From positions 62,001 through 126,000 of the forward strand of contig NZ_FCOX02000012.1 of assembly GCF_900044055.2 (NCBI RefSeq): a stretch of 64,000 nucleotides of DNA. The letters run 5' to 3'. This stretch comes from Caballeronia calidae (GTDB taxonomy: Bacteria > Pseudomonadota > Gammaproteobacteria > Burkholderiales > Burkholderiaceae). A model generated the notes under the pieces. The model had not been told where the DNA came from. It saw only the letters and a list, made by a program, of their open reading frames with translations, and did not search any database. The position numbers and the translations under genes were made by a program. Positions 35,366-43,624 of the stretch are shown here, one piece after another (position 1 is the first letter of the stretch; each line of letters opens with the position of its first letter).

Positions 35366-36200
35366 ACGGCGCGACCTCGATATACCCCGCTTGCCGATAC
35401 AGCGCGATCGCTTCTTTCAGCGCGTCGTTGGTCTCGAGCCGCACGGCCTTCGCTCCGCTTTCAAGCGCGTGCCTTTCCGCTTCCGCGAGCAGGCGCCGCC
35501 CGACGCCAAGGCCGCGAGCGGACGCACTCACCCACATTCTTTTCAGCTCGGCCGCGGCCTTGCCGTGAAACTTGAGCGCGACGCAGCTCATCGCCGCGCC
35601 ATGAAGCCTCGCCACGATCAGCGCGCCATGCGGAGCGGTCAGTTCGCGCGCATCGGCGGACAGGCTGAGCGACGGATCGAAGCCCGCGGCGAAACGCGTG
35701 TTCAACTCCGCGAAGTATTGACCGATGCACCATTGCGCCTCTTCGCCCGCAGGATCTTCGATCGCGAAGCGCATCAGCGAGGGTTGCAGCAGACGCTCGA
35801 CTTCCGCCATCGCCCCGATGAGCCGACGCCGCTGCGCTTCGCTCAATGGCGCCAGCATGCCGCCCGCGACGGCATCCGAGAGGCGTTCGAGTTCGGCGCG
35901 CTCATCGCTGCCCGCTTCGGTCAAAGAGGCTCGACGCACCCTGCGGTCGTCGGGGTGTGCATCGACCTGCACCAGGCCCTGCCGTTCCAGCGATGCGAGC
36001 GTGCGGCTCAGATAACCCGAGTCGAGACCGAGACGCTCGCGCAGCACGCGAAGATCGACGCCTTGCGGACCGATCTCCCACAAGAGCCGCGACTCGCCCA
36101 TGGGCCGGCCGCGTCCGAGAAAGTGATCGTTGAGCGCGCCGATGCCCTCGGCGACAGTGCGATTGAAGCTGCGAATCTGGGTGATATCGGCCGGGTTCAT
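35316..36200 (-). CDS. MarR-family regulator fused to GNAT acetyltransferase
   Basis: A 294-residue fusion. The start MNPADITQIRSFNRTVAEGIG is preferred because an earlier in-frame Met at 36236 lies inside the operator-like dyad and has no ribosome site. Residues 20-140 are a MarR winged helix (GESRLLWEIGPQGVDLRVLRERLGLDSGYLSRTLASLERQGLVQVDAHPDDRRVRRASLT). Residues 150-294 are a GNAT domain (RMWVSASARGLGVGRRLLAEAERHALESGAKAVRLETNDALKEAIALYRQAGYIE; acetyl-CoA loop RGLGVGRRL). Such MarR-GNAT proteins regulate in response to small molecules; a second copy lies at 46984. Confidence 0.88.
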   Translation of the reverse strand: MNPADITQIRSFNRTVAEGIGALNDHFLGRGRPMGESRLLWEIGPQGVDLRVLRERLGLDSGYLSRTLASLERQGLVQVDAHPDDRRVRRASLTEAGSDERAELERLSDAVAGGMLAPLSEAQRRRLIGAMAEVERLLQPSLMRFAIEDPAGEEAQWCIGQYFAELNTRFAAGFDPSLSLSADARELTAPHGALIVARLHGAAMSCVALKFHGKAAAELKRMWVSASARGLGVGRRLLAEAERHALESGAKAVRLETNDALKEAIALYRQAGYIEVAPFSDEPYADHWFEKALR

Positions 36201-36226
36201 CTCTGTCACCGAGGCGTGTTTTAACA

Positions 36227-36246
36227 TCTCTGACATTAGTCAGAGA
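36227..36246. promoter_or_regulatory. Palindrome TCTCTGAC-ATTA-GTCAGAGA, probable MarR operator
   Basis: Perfect eight-base arms 27 bases upstream of the MarR-GNAT start suit autorepression by the MarR domain. The 26 bases between it and the AraC-type gene end hold nothing else. Confidence 0.65.
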
Positions 36247-36272
36247 ATCGGCGAGAGTCAATCCGATTTCGC

Positions 36273-37286
36273 CTAGTGCGCGTGCATCTCGGCTTCCGCG
36301 CGGCTCTTTTCGCGGCGCCACGTGGCCGGCGGCTTGCCGACGAGGCGCTTGAATGCGCGAATGAATGCCGCTTCCGATGCATAGCCGACGTCCAGCGCCA
36401 CGGATGCGATCGTCGAATTCGTATTGCGCAGAAGCCCGGCCGCGACCTGCATGCGCCAGTTGACGAGATATTGCATCGGCGGCAAGCCGATCATCTCGAC
36501 GAAGCGCTCATGCAGCGCCGAACGCGAGAGTCCGACACGCTCGCCCAGCTCTTCGACCGTCCACTCGTGTGCGGGCGCGTCATGCATCACCGCGAGCGCG
36601 CGGCCGACGAACCGGTCGCGCAAGCCCGCGAGCCAGCCGCGGCTTTCATCGGGCAGCACATCGACATAACGTCGCACCGCATCGACGAACATCATTTCGC
36701 TCATGCGCTCGAGCATCGCCTCGCCGCCCGGCCGTTTGTGACGCGACTCGATCACGGCCTGCTGCATGAAGTGATTAATCCAGCCCTGGCTGCCGGTCTC
36801 CGTGAGATGCAGCAGCCGCGGCAACGTAGCGATGAGCGGATTGAACGGACGCAGATCGCAGCCGAGAAAGCCGCACACCAGCATGGTTTCGTAGGCGTCG
36901 TTCGGGCACGGATTGTTGCGCGCTTCTACCGCGTCGTAGGTCAGTGTGAAGGGCAACTGATCGATCTTCGCCGACAGCGCGGTCATATCGACCTCCGCGC
37001 GAATGCCGGGCGCGCTCGAAATCACATGCGCGTCGCCGTGCGGAAACACGATGATGTCGCCGCTCGCGAGGCGCACCGGCGCTTCGCCGACGATCGCGCC
37101 CCAGCAGTTGCCGTGCGTCACGACGTGATACTCCATCACGTGCTCGCAATCCGGCATGACGATGCTCGCGATATCGCGCGCGGGCGGCGCCTCCGCCGCC
37201 CAGTTGCGGTTGCCGCTCACGTGAAAGAAGAGCGCGCCTCGCAGGCGCACCGTGCGCAGCACATCGGACAGGATGTCGTGGCTCAT
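36273..37286 (-). CDS. AraC-family regulator with cupin-type sensor
   Basis: A 337-residue regulator. Residues 1-200 form the AraC-binding/cupin_6 domain (RLRGALFFHVSGNRNWAAEAPPARDIASIVMPDCEHVMEYHVVTHGNCWGAI; LASGDIIVFPHGDAHVISS). The last 110 residues carry the double helix-turn-helix (WTVEELGERVGLSRSALHERFVEMIGLPPMQYLVNWRMQVAAGLLRNTNSTIASVALDVGYASEAAFIRAFKRLVGKPPATWR). This type often controls resistance or redox genes. It is divergent from the methyltransferase at 37467. Confidence 0.9.
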   Translation of the reverse strand: MSHDILSDVLRTVRLRGALFFHVSGNRNWAAEAPPARDIASIVMPDCEHVMEYHVVTHGNCWGAIVGEAPVRLASGDIIVFPHGDAHVISSAPGIRAEVDMTALSAKIDQLPFTLTYDAVEARNNPCPNDAYETMLVCGFLGCDLRPFNPLIATLPRLLHLTETGSQGWINHFMQQAVIESRHKRPGGEAMLERMSEMMFVDAVRRYVDVLPDESRGWLAGLRDRFVGRALAVMHDAPAHEWTVEELGERVGLSRSALHERFVEMIGLPPMQYLVNWRMQVAAGLLRNTNSTIASVALDVGYASEAAFIRAFKRLVGKPPATWRREKSRAEAEMHAH

Positions 37287-37466
37287 GTCGGCTCCCGATG
37301 ATCGGAGGCGGCGCCAGCGCGGCGAACGTGAAGCGGGCGCAAAGCGGACGAACGGGCAATTCGCGGCGACGCGCGGGCAGGCGTCGATGCGATGGTAACG
37401 GGATACTGCACTTGCCCGCCATCAGGGCGATGCTCGACACATCATCTGGAATCTGGAGAAGGAACC

Positions 37467-38318
37467 ATGCATGCGTTGAATACATCCGCGGTTCGCGACG
37501 AGCCGACCCAAGCACAACCCGACTTCGCCGCGATCAAGGCCAGGCAGCAGGCGACCTGGGCCAGCGGAGATTTTGCGGTGATCGGCACGACCTTGCAGAT
37601 CGTCGGCGAAACACTCGCCGAGGCCATCGACGTGCGCGCCGGCGAGCACGTGCTCGATGTCGCCGCCGGCAACGGCAACGCGACGCTCGCCGCTGCACAC
37701 CGCTTCGCTCACGTGACCTCGACCGACTACGTTCCCGCGCTGCTGGAAAAAGGCCGGGCGCGCGCGCAAGCCGAAGGGCTCATGGTCGAGTTCAAGGTGG
37801 CCGATGCGGAAGACCTGCCGTTCGATGACGGCAGCTTCGATGTCGTGTTGTCCACCTTCGGCGCGATGTTCACGCCGGACCACAGGCGCCCCGCGGGCGA
37901 GATGCTGCGCGTGACGAAGAGCGGCGGACGCATCGGCATGGCGAACTGGACGCCCGAGGGGTTCATCGGTCAGCTCTTCAAGGTGATCGGCGCTTACGTG
38001 CCGCCGCCCGCCGGACTGCAATCGCCTGCGCTATGGGGCACGGAGCCGCATGTCGTCGCGCTCTTCGGTTCGGCGGCGGCGGACATTCGTTGCGTGCGCA
38101 AGCACTTCAACTTCCGCTATGAATCGAGCGCGCACTGGATCCAGGTGTTCCGTGATTTCTACGGGCCGACGCATCGCGCGTTCGCCGCGCTCGATGCCGC
38201 GAAACAGGCGGATCTCGAACGCGATATCACGGCGTTGCTGGAACGCTGCAATATCGCGGGAACGTCGTCGCTCGTCGTGCCGAGCGAGTATCTGGAAGTG
38301 GTGATCGTCAAGCGTTGA
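37467..38318 (+). CDS. Class I SAM-dependent methyltransferase
   Basis: A 283-residue enzyme starting MHALNTSAVRDEPTQAQPDFAAIKARQQATWASGDFAVIG behind GGAGAAGGA. Motif I is VLDVAAGNGNATLAAA, the acidic SAM residue appears in TSTDYVPALL, and ADAEDLPFDDGSFDVVLSTFGAMFTPDH covers motifs II-III of the UbiE-like group. The substrate is unknown. It is divergent from the AraC regulator, which probably controls it. Confidence 0.87.
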   Translation: MHALNTSAVRDEPTQAQPDFAAIKARQQATWASGDFAVIGTTLQIVGETLAEAIDVRAGEHVLDVAAGNGNATLAAAHRFAHVTSTDYVPALLEKGRARAQAEGLMVEFKVADAEDLPFDDGSFDVVLSTFGAMFTPDHRRPAGEMLRVTKSGGRIGMANWTPEGFIGQLFKVIGAYVPPPAGLQSPALWGTEPHVVALFGSAAADIRCVRKHFNFRYESSAHWIQVFRDFYGPTHRAFAALDAAKQADLERDITALLERCNIAGTSSLVVPSEYLEVVIVKR

Positions 38319-38337
38319 AGTCCGGCGCATGACCGGC

Positions 38338-38367
38338 GATTCACGCGCCACATGCGGCGCGTGAATC
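38338..38367. terminator. Perfect 12-base hairpin between convergent genes
   Basis: GATTCACGCGCC pairs with GGCGCGTGAATC around a six-base loop, between the methyltransferase stop (38318) and the end of the Gfo/Idh/MocA gene (38379). There is no T tract on either side, so termination is uncertain. Confidence 0.5.
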
Positions 38368-38378
38368 GCTTACGACGA

Positions 38379-39425
38379 TCAGAGCGTGACGGGCTTTTCG
38401 CTGCGCGCGCTCTCGATGATCGCCGCGAGCGTCGCGGCATTGTCGAGACTCACTTGCGCGTAGTACTCGATCGCGGCGTCATCGCGCGCCGCGACCATGC
38501 GCGCGAAGCTTTCCGCCGCGAAGAAGAAGCCGCTGCCCGCCTCCGACGCGACCGGCTCGAACGGCACCGAATTGGGAATGCCGCGCCGCACGCGCAACTG
38601 GCTCGGCAGATAGCCGTACGGGTCGCCCGCTGCCTGCGCGCTCGTGTGATTGAGATACTCGGTGTCGATGGTCCCCTGCGTGCCGATGATCGTCGCGTGC
38701 CGGTGATTGGCCGCGTCCATCGAACACGAGACCTGCGCGCGGCGGCCATCGGCGTAGATGAGCGTCGCCATGAGGCTGATATCGACCTGGCTGCCGGCCC
38801 AGGTCGCGATCGCATCGACGCGTTGCGGCGCGCATCCCATCACGAGGCGAATGAGGCTCAGCGGGTAGCTGCCCGCGTCGAGCAGCGCGCCGCCGCCGAG
38901 CTCGGGCTTCATGCGGATGTTCGCGCCGGGATTGCCCACCGTGAAGCCGAAGTTCGCCTGAATCGCGCGCACGTCGCCGATCGCGCCTTCGCCGATCAGC
39001 GACATCATCGCGGCGGTCTGCGGCTGGAAGTAATACGGGAACGACTCGAGCAGCATCACGCCGTGGCGGTCGGCGGCTTCGAACATGCGCGCGGCTTCAT
39101 CGCGATCGAGCGCGAGCGGCTTTTCGCACAGGATGTGCTTGCCGTGCTCGGCGGCCTTGATGGCCCACTCGGCGTGCAGGCTGTTGGGCAGCGGAATATA
39201 GACGGCGTCGATATCCGGGCTCGCGAGCAGCGCGTCATAGCTGCCGAACCACGTTTCGATGCCGTTGGCCTCGGCGAACGCTTTCGCGTTCTCGTCGCTG
39301 CGGCTCGCAACCGCGACGACGCGCACGCGCTCGCTCGGCCTCACATCACGCGTGAATTGTCTTGCGATGTTCGCGCCGCCGAGAATGCCGAGGCGCAGGA
39401 CGGATGAAGCTTGAATGGAAGACAA
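38379..39425 (-). CDS. Gfo/Idh/MocA-family NAD(P)-dependent oxidoreductase
   Basis: A 348-residue dehydrogenase. LRLGILGGANIARQFTRDVRPSERVRVVAVASRSDENAKAFAEANGI gives the Rossmann fold, AVYIPLPNSLHAEWAIKAAEHGKHILCEKPLALDRDEAARMFEAA the family EKP motif with the catalytic Lys, and GGGALLDAGSYPLSLIRLVMG the substrate region. It oxidises or reduces a sugar-like compound; the substrate is not readable. It has no obvious operon partner. Confidence 0.9.
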   Translation of the reverse strand: MSSIQASSVLRLGILGGANIARQFTRDVRPSERVRVVAVASRSDENAKAFAEANGIETWFGSYDALLASPDIDAVYIPLPNSLHAEWAIKAAEHGKHILCEKPLALDRDEAARMFEAADRHGVMLLESFPYYFQPQTAAMMSLIGEGAIGDVRAIQANFGFTVGNPGANIRMKPELGGGALLDAGSYPLSLIRLVMGCAPQRVDAIATWAGSQVDISLMATLIYADGRRAQVSCSMDAANHRHATIIGTQGTIDTEYLNHTSAQAAGDPYGYLPSQLRVRRGIPNSVPFEPVASEAGSGFFFAAESFARMVAARDDAAIEYYAQVSLDNAATLAAIIESARSEKPVTL

Positions 39426-39488
39426 GGCAGGCTCCTTGAATTTGTACCAAATGGTTCACCCGCTAAAGGTACCACAATCGCGCGCGCT

Positions 39489-39698
39489 TCAGGGCGCGCA
39501 CGTGTCGGGACGAACCTTCGTGCCGCGCTGATCGGCGGGAACGTGGCAGTTGTCTACGCGTTGTTCATCGCTCGCCTTGTCGCCGAGTCGTTCTTTCAAG
39601 GTCTTCGGTTCGGATGCCGCGTCGGATGCGGCTGCGTCTGTCGCATGCGCGGTGCAAATCCACGCAAGGCATGCGCATGAAAGAAACAGCTTCTTCAT
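39489..39698 (-). CDS. Small secreted protein, 69 residues
   Basis: MKKLFLSCACLAWICTAHA is a signal peptide (cleavage probably AHA-T). The mature part is polar (EPKTLKERLGDKASDEQRVDNCHVPADQRGTKVRPDTCAP), with two Cys that may pair. The ribosome site is weak. It follows the histidine kinase gene on the same strand after 81 bases and could be read from the same transcript. Function unknown. Confidence 0.68.
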   Translation of the reverse strand: MKKLFLSCACLAWICTAHATDAAASDAASEPKTLKERLGDKASDEQRVDNCHVPADQRGTKVRPDTCAP

Positions 39699-39779
39699 GA
39701 TCGGCTCGGCATGAAGGAATGAAAACTGCAAGCTTCGTCCCGCAAGCAGCGCGGCACGCCCCGCTTCTTGCGCTTTCAT

Positions 39780-41159
39780 TCACGCATGCATTCCGCTGAC
39801 GATATCCCGCGTGCGCGCCGGCGATGCAAGCGCGCGCAGGCCGTGCACCGATACGCTGAGCCCGCTCGCCCCCGCGCGATTGCGAATATCGAGCGTCGCG
39901 TGATGACGCTGCGCGACGCGCAGCGCGATCGCGAGCCCGAGGCCGCTGCCATGCCCCGTCGTGCCGACGCAGCGATAAAAGCGGTCGCATACGCGATCGA
40001 TCTCGCTTTCCGGAATGCCCGTTCCCGAATCGAGCACGGTCAGCGCAATGCCGTCCGTTTCGCGCCGCAGCATCACGTCGACGCGGCCGCCGGGCGGCGT
40101 ATGGCGAATCGCGTTCTCGAGCAGATTGTTGACCAGCACGGCGAGCGCGTGCATGTCGCCCATGATGGTGAACGCGTCGTGATCGTCGAGCGCCTCTTCG
40201 AGCTCCAGGCCGAGATCGATCGACCGGGCTTCGGCCAGCAACGAAAAGTCGCTCACGCGAATCTCGCAGAGCGTGCGCAGGCTCATCGGTCCGATGGCCG
40301 CTTCGCGCGCGGCATCTTCGCGCGCCATGCTGAGCAATTGCTGCGCGAGATGGATGAGGCGGTTCAGACGGCCATCGATCTTCGCGAGCGTCACGGCATC
40401 GACTTTGAGCGAGCCGTCGCCGATGGCGGCCTGGATTTGCAGCTTGAGCGCGGCGAGCGGCGTGCGCAGCTCGTGGGCCGCATCGGCGACGAACGTGCGC
40501 TGCGCCTGCGACGATTCGTTCAGGCGCGCGAGCAGGTCATTCAACGCATGCACGAGCGGGCGCAATTCGACGGGCATCGGCTTGTCGAACGCGATGGGGT
40601 CGAGCGATTCCGGCGAACGCATGGCGAGCGATTGCGACAGCCAGCGCACCGGCGCGAGCCCACGCGCGACGACGATGAGCACGATCGCGACGATCACCGG
40701 AATGAGCAGCGCGAGCGGCCAGATCGTGCGCAGCGCGAGCGAGACGGCGAGATCGTCGCGAATGAAATAAGGCTGCGCCACCTGCACGAAGCGGTCAGCC
40801 TGCGCGACGCCGAACGCGCGCCAGCGATACCCCTCGCGCTCGGCGGATTCGAAGCCATCGCCGAAGCGCGGCAGAGCAGGTTCGTGCGGCGAGTGATAAA
40901 TGAGGCGGCCCGTCCGGTCCCATATGTCGATGACGAGCCGGTCATCCATGATGCCGTGAAGTTCGTGACTGCGTCCCAGCGCGACGTCGTCGGCGCCGAT
41001 GTTGTGGGGCAGCGAAAGCGCGACGGTGCGCAATTCATAATCGAAGAGCTCGCCCGCTTCGAGGCGCGCCGCGCTGAATATGCCGATGCCCGCGATCAGG
41101 CATGCGATGCCGAGCCCGCAGATGAGCCAGCCGAGCAGCCATCTGCGTATCGATGTCAT
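39780..41159 (-). CDS. Sensor histidine kinase of a PmrB/QseC-like two-component system
   Basis: A 459-residue inner-membrane kinase. Membrane segments lie at residues 8-30 and about 147-165, flanking a periplasmic domain of about 115 residues. HAMP follows, then HisKA with His229 in FVADAAHELRTPLAALKLQIQ, the N box LVNNLLENAIRHTPPGG, and G boxes DSGTGIPESEID and GHGSGLGLAIA. Its start overlaps the response regulator stop by four bases (ATGA), so the pair is co-translated. Proximity to the hopanoid operon and the PmrA-type boxes suggests envelope stress or cationic peptide sensing (inference). Confidence 0.92.
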   Translation of the reverse strand: MTSIRRWLLGWLICGLGIACLIAGIGIFSAARLEAGELFDYELRTVALSLPHNIGADDVALGRSHELHGIMDDRLVIDIWDRTGRLIYHSPHEPALPRFGDGFESAEREGYRWRAFGVAQADRFVQVAQPYFIRDDLAVSLALRTIWPLALLIPVIVAIVLIVVARGLAPVRWLSQSLAMRSPESLDPIAFDKPMPVELRPLVHALNDLLARLNESSQAQRTFVADAAHELRTPLAALKLQIQAAIGDGSLKVDAVTLAKIDGRLNRLIHLAQQLLSMAREDAAREAAIGPMSLRTLCEIRVSDFSLLAEARSIDLGLELEEALDDHDAFTIMGDMHALAVLVNNLLENAIRHTPPGGRVDVMLRRETDGIALTVLDSGTGIPESEIDRVCDRFYRCVGTTGHGSGLGLAIALRVAQRHHATLDIRNRAGASGLSVSVHGLRALASPARTRDIVSGMHA

Positions 41160-41818
41160 CCGATCCTCTTCAGCCGATAACCCACGCCGCGCACTGTCAC
41201 GATCTCCTCCGCGCCGATCTTGCGCCGCAGGCTGTGCACATGGACCTCGATCGCATTGCTGCCCACTTCCTCGCCCCAGCCGTACAGCTTTTCTTCGAGC
41301 TCCGAGCGGCGGAACACGCGCGACGGCTCCTCGATCAGCGCCTGCAGCAACGCGAACTCGCGCGGCACGAGATTGAGCACGACGCCGCCCTTGGTCGCTT
41401 CGTGCGCGGCGGGATCGAGCGAGAGTTCGCCGTGCGAATACACCGGATGCTTCTGGCCGGTGCGGCGTCTCAGGAGCGCGCGCACGCGGGCGGCGAGCTC
41501 GTCGAGATCGAAGGGCTTCATCAGGTAATCGTCGGCGCCGGCGTCGAGGCCGCGGATGCGGTCATCGACGGCATCGCGCGCGGTGATGATCATCACCGGG
41601 GCATCGCCGCCGTTCCTGCGATAGCCGCCGAGCACATCGAGGCCGTCGCGCTTCGGCAGATTCAGGTCCAGTAAGACGAGGTCGTACACGCCGTTGCCCA
41701 GCGAAAGCTCGGCCGCCCGGCCGTCCTGCGCCCAGTCGACGGTATAGTTTGCGCGGCGCAACGCGGCGAGCACGGTCTCCGCGATCATCTCGTCGTCCTC
41801 CACCAATAACAGGCGCAT
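41156..41818 (-). CDS. OmpR-family response regulator, PmrA/QseB-like
   Basis: A 220-residue regulator starting MRLLLVEDDEMIAETVLAALRRANYTVDWAQDG behind GGAGGAAG. The receiver has D7, D8 and phosphoacceptor D51 (LVLLDLNLPKRDG), then MITARD and LMKPFD. The winged helix spans residues about 125-218 (LVPREFALLQALIEEPSRVFRRSELEEKLYGWGEEVGSNAIEVHVHSLRRKIG), with the ELEEKLYGW pattern typical of the PmrA/QseB/TctD group. A perfect PmrA-type box lies 52 bases upstream, implying autoregulation. Confidence 0.93.
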   Translation of the reverse strand: MRLLLVEDDEMIAETVLAALRRANYTVDWAQDGRAAELSLGNGVYDLVLLDLNLPKRDGLDVLGGYRRNGGDAPVMIITARDAVDDRIRGLDAGADDYLMKPFDLDELAARVRALLRRRTGQKHPVYSHGELSLDPAAHEATKGGVVLNLVPREFALLQALIEEPSRVFRRSELEEKLYGWGEEVGSNAIEVHVHSLRRKIGAEEIVTVRGVGYRLKRIG

Positions 41819-41869
41819 CCACTTCCTCCAGGCTCGCAACACGTCGCACCCGATTCTCCGGCCCGCATG

Positions 41870-41886
41870 CTTAAGCGCCCCTTAAG
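41870..41886. promoter_or_regulatory. PmrA/QseB-type box CTTAAG-N5-CTTAAG
   Basis: Two identical hexamers separated by CGCCC, 52 bases before the response regulator start. The direct-repeat spacing is the known PmrA box layout. The hexamer is itself palindromic, so direction cannot be read. Confidence 0.75.
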
Positions 41887-41940
41887 CTTTGCGGGTGACA
41901 GCACATTATGTCCCCGTTACCCGGACTACCGCGCTCGCAG

Positions 41941-41957
41941 CTTAAGCTTCGCATAAG
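41941..41957 (+). promoter_or_regulatory. Second, weaker PmrA-type box
   Basis: CTTAAG-CTTCG-CATAAG: one perfect and one altered half at the right N5 spacing. A -10-like TATACC follows at about 41972, which places this box near a -35 position for a plus-strand transcript. Confidence 0.5.
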
Positions 41958-41984
41958 GTTCGTCCACGCACTATACCGTCGTGC

Positions 41985-42181
41985 GCGCCGATTCGCGGCC
42001 GCGCGGACCTGGAATGCCATGCGGGCATCCGCTGCCGCCGGCCGCGCGCGAATCCGGCGCCGATGATTGTGCTTCGCCACGCCGAAACCGGCGTGACGTG
42101 CCGCGGAGTGCCACGCGGTCGGGCGTGACCTCGGAACGCGCCCGATCCCCTTTAACCCGGCCTCGTTGCCGGGTTTTTTTT
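41985..42181 (+). ncRNA. Candidate structured small RNA between the two-component system and hpnI
   Basis: The 566-base region 41819-42384 has no gene, yet a strong plus-strand terminator ends at 42181. Upstream lie a PmrA-type box (41941-41957) and a -10-like element, giving a predicted RNA of about 200 bases. It contains nested complementarity: GATTCGCG (41990-41997) with CGCGAATC (42047-42054) enclosing ATGCC / GGCAT, then the hairpin CACGCCG / CGGCGTG (42078-42095), then the terminator stem. No credible reading frame is present. The 5' end is a guess. It might instead be a long attenuated leader of hpnI. Confidence 0.5.
42154..42181 (+). terminator. Strong intrinsic terminator without an upstream gene
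   Basis: AACCCGGC-CTCGTT-GCCGGGTT is followed by a run of eight T. No plus-strand gene precedes it in the gap, which argues for a short untranslated RNA or attenuation before hpnI. Confidence 0.9.
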
Positions 42182-42253
42182 CGCGCGACGGTTTCCTTGC
42201 CGCACCGCTACGGCGCGCTTTCACCCATATTTCAGCGTGCATTCGTTCGCTTC

Positions 42254-42270
42254 TCTAAGCATCGCTTAAG
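42254..42270. promoter_or_regulatory. Third PmrA-type box, upstream of the hopanoid operon
   Basis: TCTAAG-CATCG-CTTAAG has the correct N5 spacing with one altered half. It is 115 bases before the hpnI start and downstream of the orphan terminator, so it could drive the operon directly. Confidence 0.55.
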
Positions 42271-42384
42271 GATCGGCGATGCAGGCTTCGGACTCTCGAC
42301 ACGCATTCCAATCGCTGCGATGTGCAAGCTAACTGTGGGGATCGACATGCCGTCGTTCATTTGCTGCATTCACGCGAAACGATC

Positions 42385-43587
42385 ATGACGGCGCATTCGG
42401 TTCCGTTGCTCGTCTGGCTCGTCATCGCGCTATGCTGCGCGGCCACCTGCCACGCCACGCTCGCGGCATTCGTGCATCACGGCTCGCGCGGCACGGCGGG
42501 CGCACGGCGCGGCGGCGGAATACCCGGCCCCGTCAGCGTGCTGAAGCCGCTTTGCGGCATCGAGCCGCGTCTTTACTCGAATCTCGAAACCTTCTGCACG
42601 CAGACGCATCCGTCGTATCAATTGCTGTTCGGCGTGGCGAGTGCGTCCGATCCCGCGGCGGGCGTCGTCGCGCGGCTCGCACGCGCCCATCGCGGACGCG
42701 ACATCGAGCTCGTGGTCGACGGCACCGCGCACGGCAGCAACCGCAAGGTGGGCAATCTGATCAATCTCGCCGCGCACGCGAAGCACGATCTCATCGTGAT
42801 CGCGGATAGCGACATCGCCGTCGAGCCGGACTATCTCGAACGCGTGACCGCGCCGCTCGCCGATGCGACCGTGGGCGTCGTCACCTGCCTGTATCGTGCG
42901 CGGCGCATCGGCGGCTTCTGGTCGCGCATCGGCGCGCTGTTCATCGACGAATGGTTCGCGCCTTCGGTGCACGTCGCCGATGCATTCGGTCACAGAAGCT
43001 TCGGCTTCGGCGCGACGCTCGCGCTCACGCGCGATACGCTCGTGAGAAGCGGCGGCTTCGAAGCGCTGCGCGACTGTCTCGCGGACGACTACTGGCTCGC
43101 CGAACATGCACGCGCGCTCGGCTTGCGCACCGTGCTGTCGGATGTGATCGTCGCGACCGATGTGATCGAACACGATCTCGCCTCGCTCTGGAGCCGCGAA
43201 ACACGCTGGCTGCGCACGATCCGCTCGGTCAACCCGCTCGGCTTCCTGTTCATGTGCCTGTCGTTCACCACGCCGTGGCTGCTGACGAGCGCACTGCTCG
43301 GGCTCGGCTTCGAGCACGGCACGAATGTCGCGGAAATCGTCGCCGACACCATCGTCGATATGAGCACGTCGCTCGGCCTGAGCGCCCGGCTCGTGCTGCA
43401 CTGGCGCAGCGCGCGCTCGTGGCGCGCGTTCTGGCGCGATCTGCCGCTCATACCGCTGCGCGATGTGCTGATGTGGCTGCAATGGCTCGCCGCCCTGTTC
43501 GGCTCGAGCGTCGTGTGGCGCGGCGTGCGCGTTCCGCTCGACGGCGCCCGCGCACGCTACGACGCCAACGCATCCGACAGTCGATGA
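42385..43587 (+). CDS. hpnI: Hopanoid biosynthesis glycosyltransferase HpnI
   Basis: A 400-residue membrane glycosyltransferase of the ceramide-glucosyltransferase-like GT2/GT21 type. The start MTAHSVPLLVWLVIALCCAATCHATLAAFVHHG gives the expected N-terminal membrane segment; a longer frame lacks support. PVSVLKPLCGIEPRLYSNLETFCTQTHPSYQLLFGVA, ADSDIAVEPDYLERV (D-x-D), FGFGATLALTRDTLVRSGGFEAL and ETRWLRTIRSVNP are family motifs. In the known pathway HpnI adds N-acetylglucosamine to bacteriohopanetetrol. First gene of hpnI-J-K-L. Confidence 0.9.
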   Translation: MTAHSVPLLVWLVIALCCAATCHATLAAFVHHGSRGTAGARRGGGIPGPVSVLKPLCGIEPRLYSNLETFCTQTHPSYQLLFGVASASDPAAGVVARLARAHRGRDIELVVDGTAHGSNRKVGNLINLAAHAKHDLIVIADSDIAVEPDYLERVTAPLADATVGVVTCLYRARRIGGFWSRIGALFIDEWFAPSVHVADAFGHRSFGFGATLALTRDTLVRSGGFEALRDCLADDYWLAEHARALGLRTVLSDVIVATDVIEHDLASLWSRETRWLRTIRSVNPLGFLFMCLSFTTPWLLTSALLGLGFEHGTNVAEIVADTIVDMSTSLGLSARLVLHWRSARSWRAFWRDLPLIPLRDVLMWLQWLAALFGSSVVWRGVRVPLDGARARYDANASDSR

Positions 43588-43624
43588 GCATCGGTCAATC
43601 GGAAACTCAACGGAACCTCGCATC

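Noticed and set aside
39664-39684. ATGCGCAT with partial parS-like flanks
   Set aside because: The core octamer is present but the outer bases differ on both sides; it lies in a GC-rich coding context where chance is likely.
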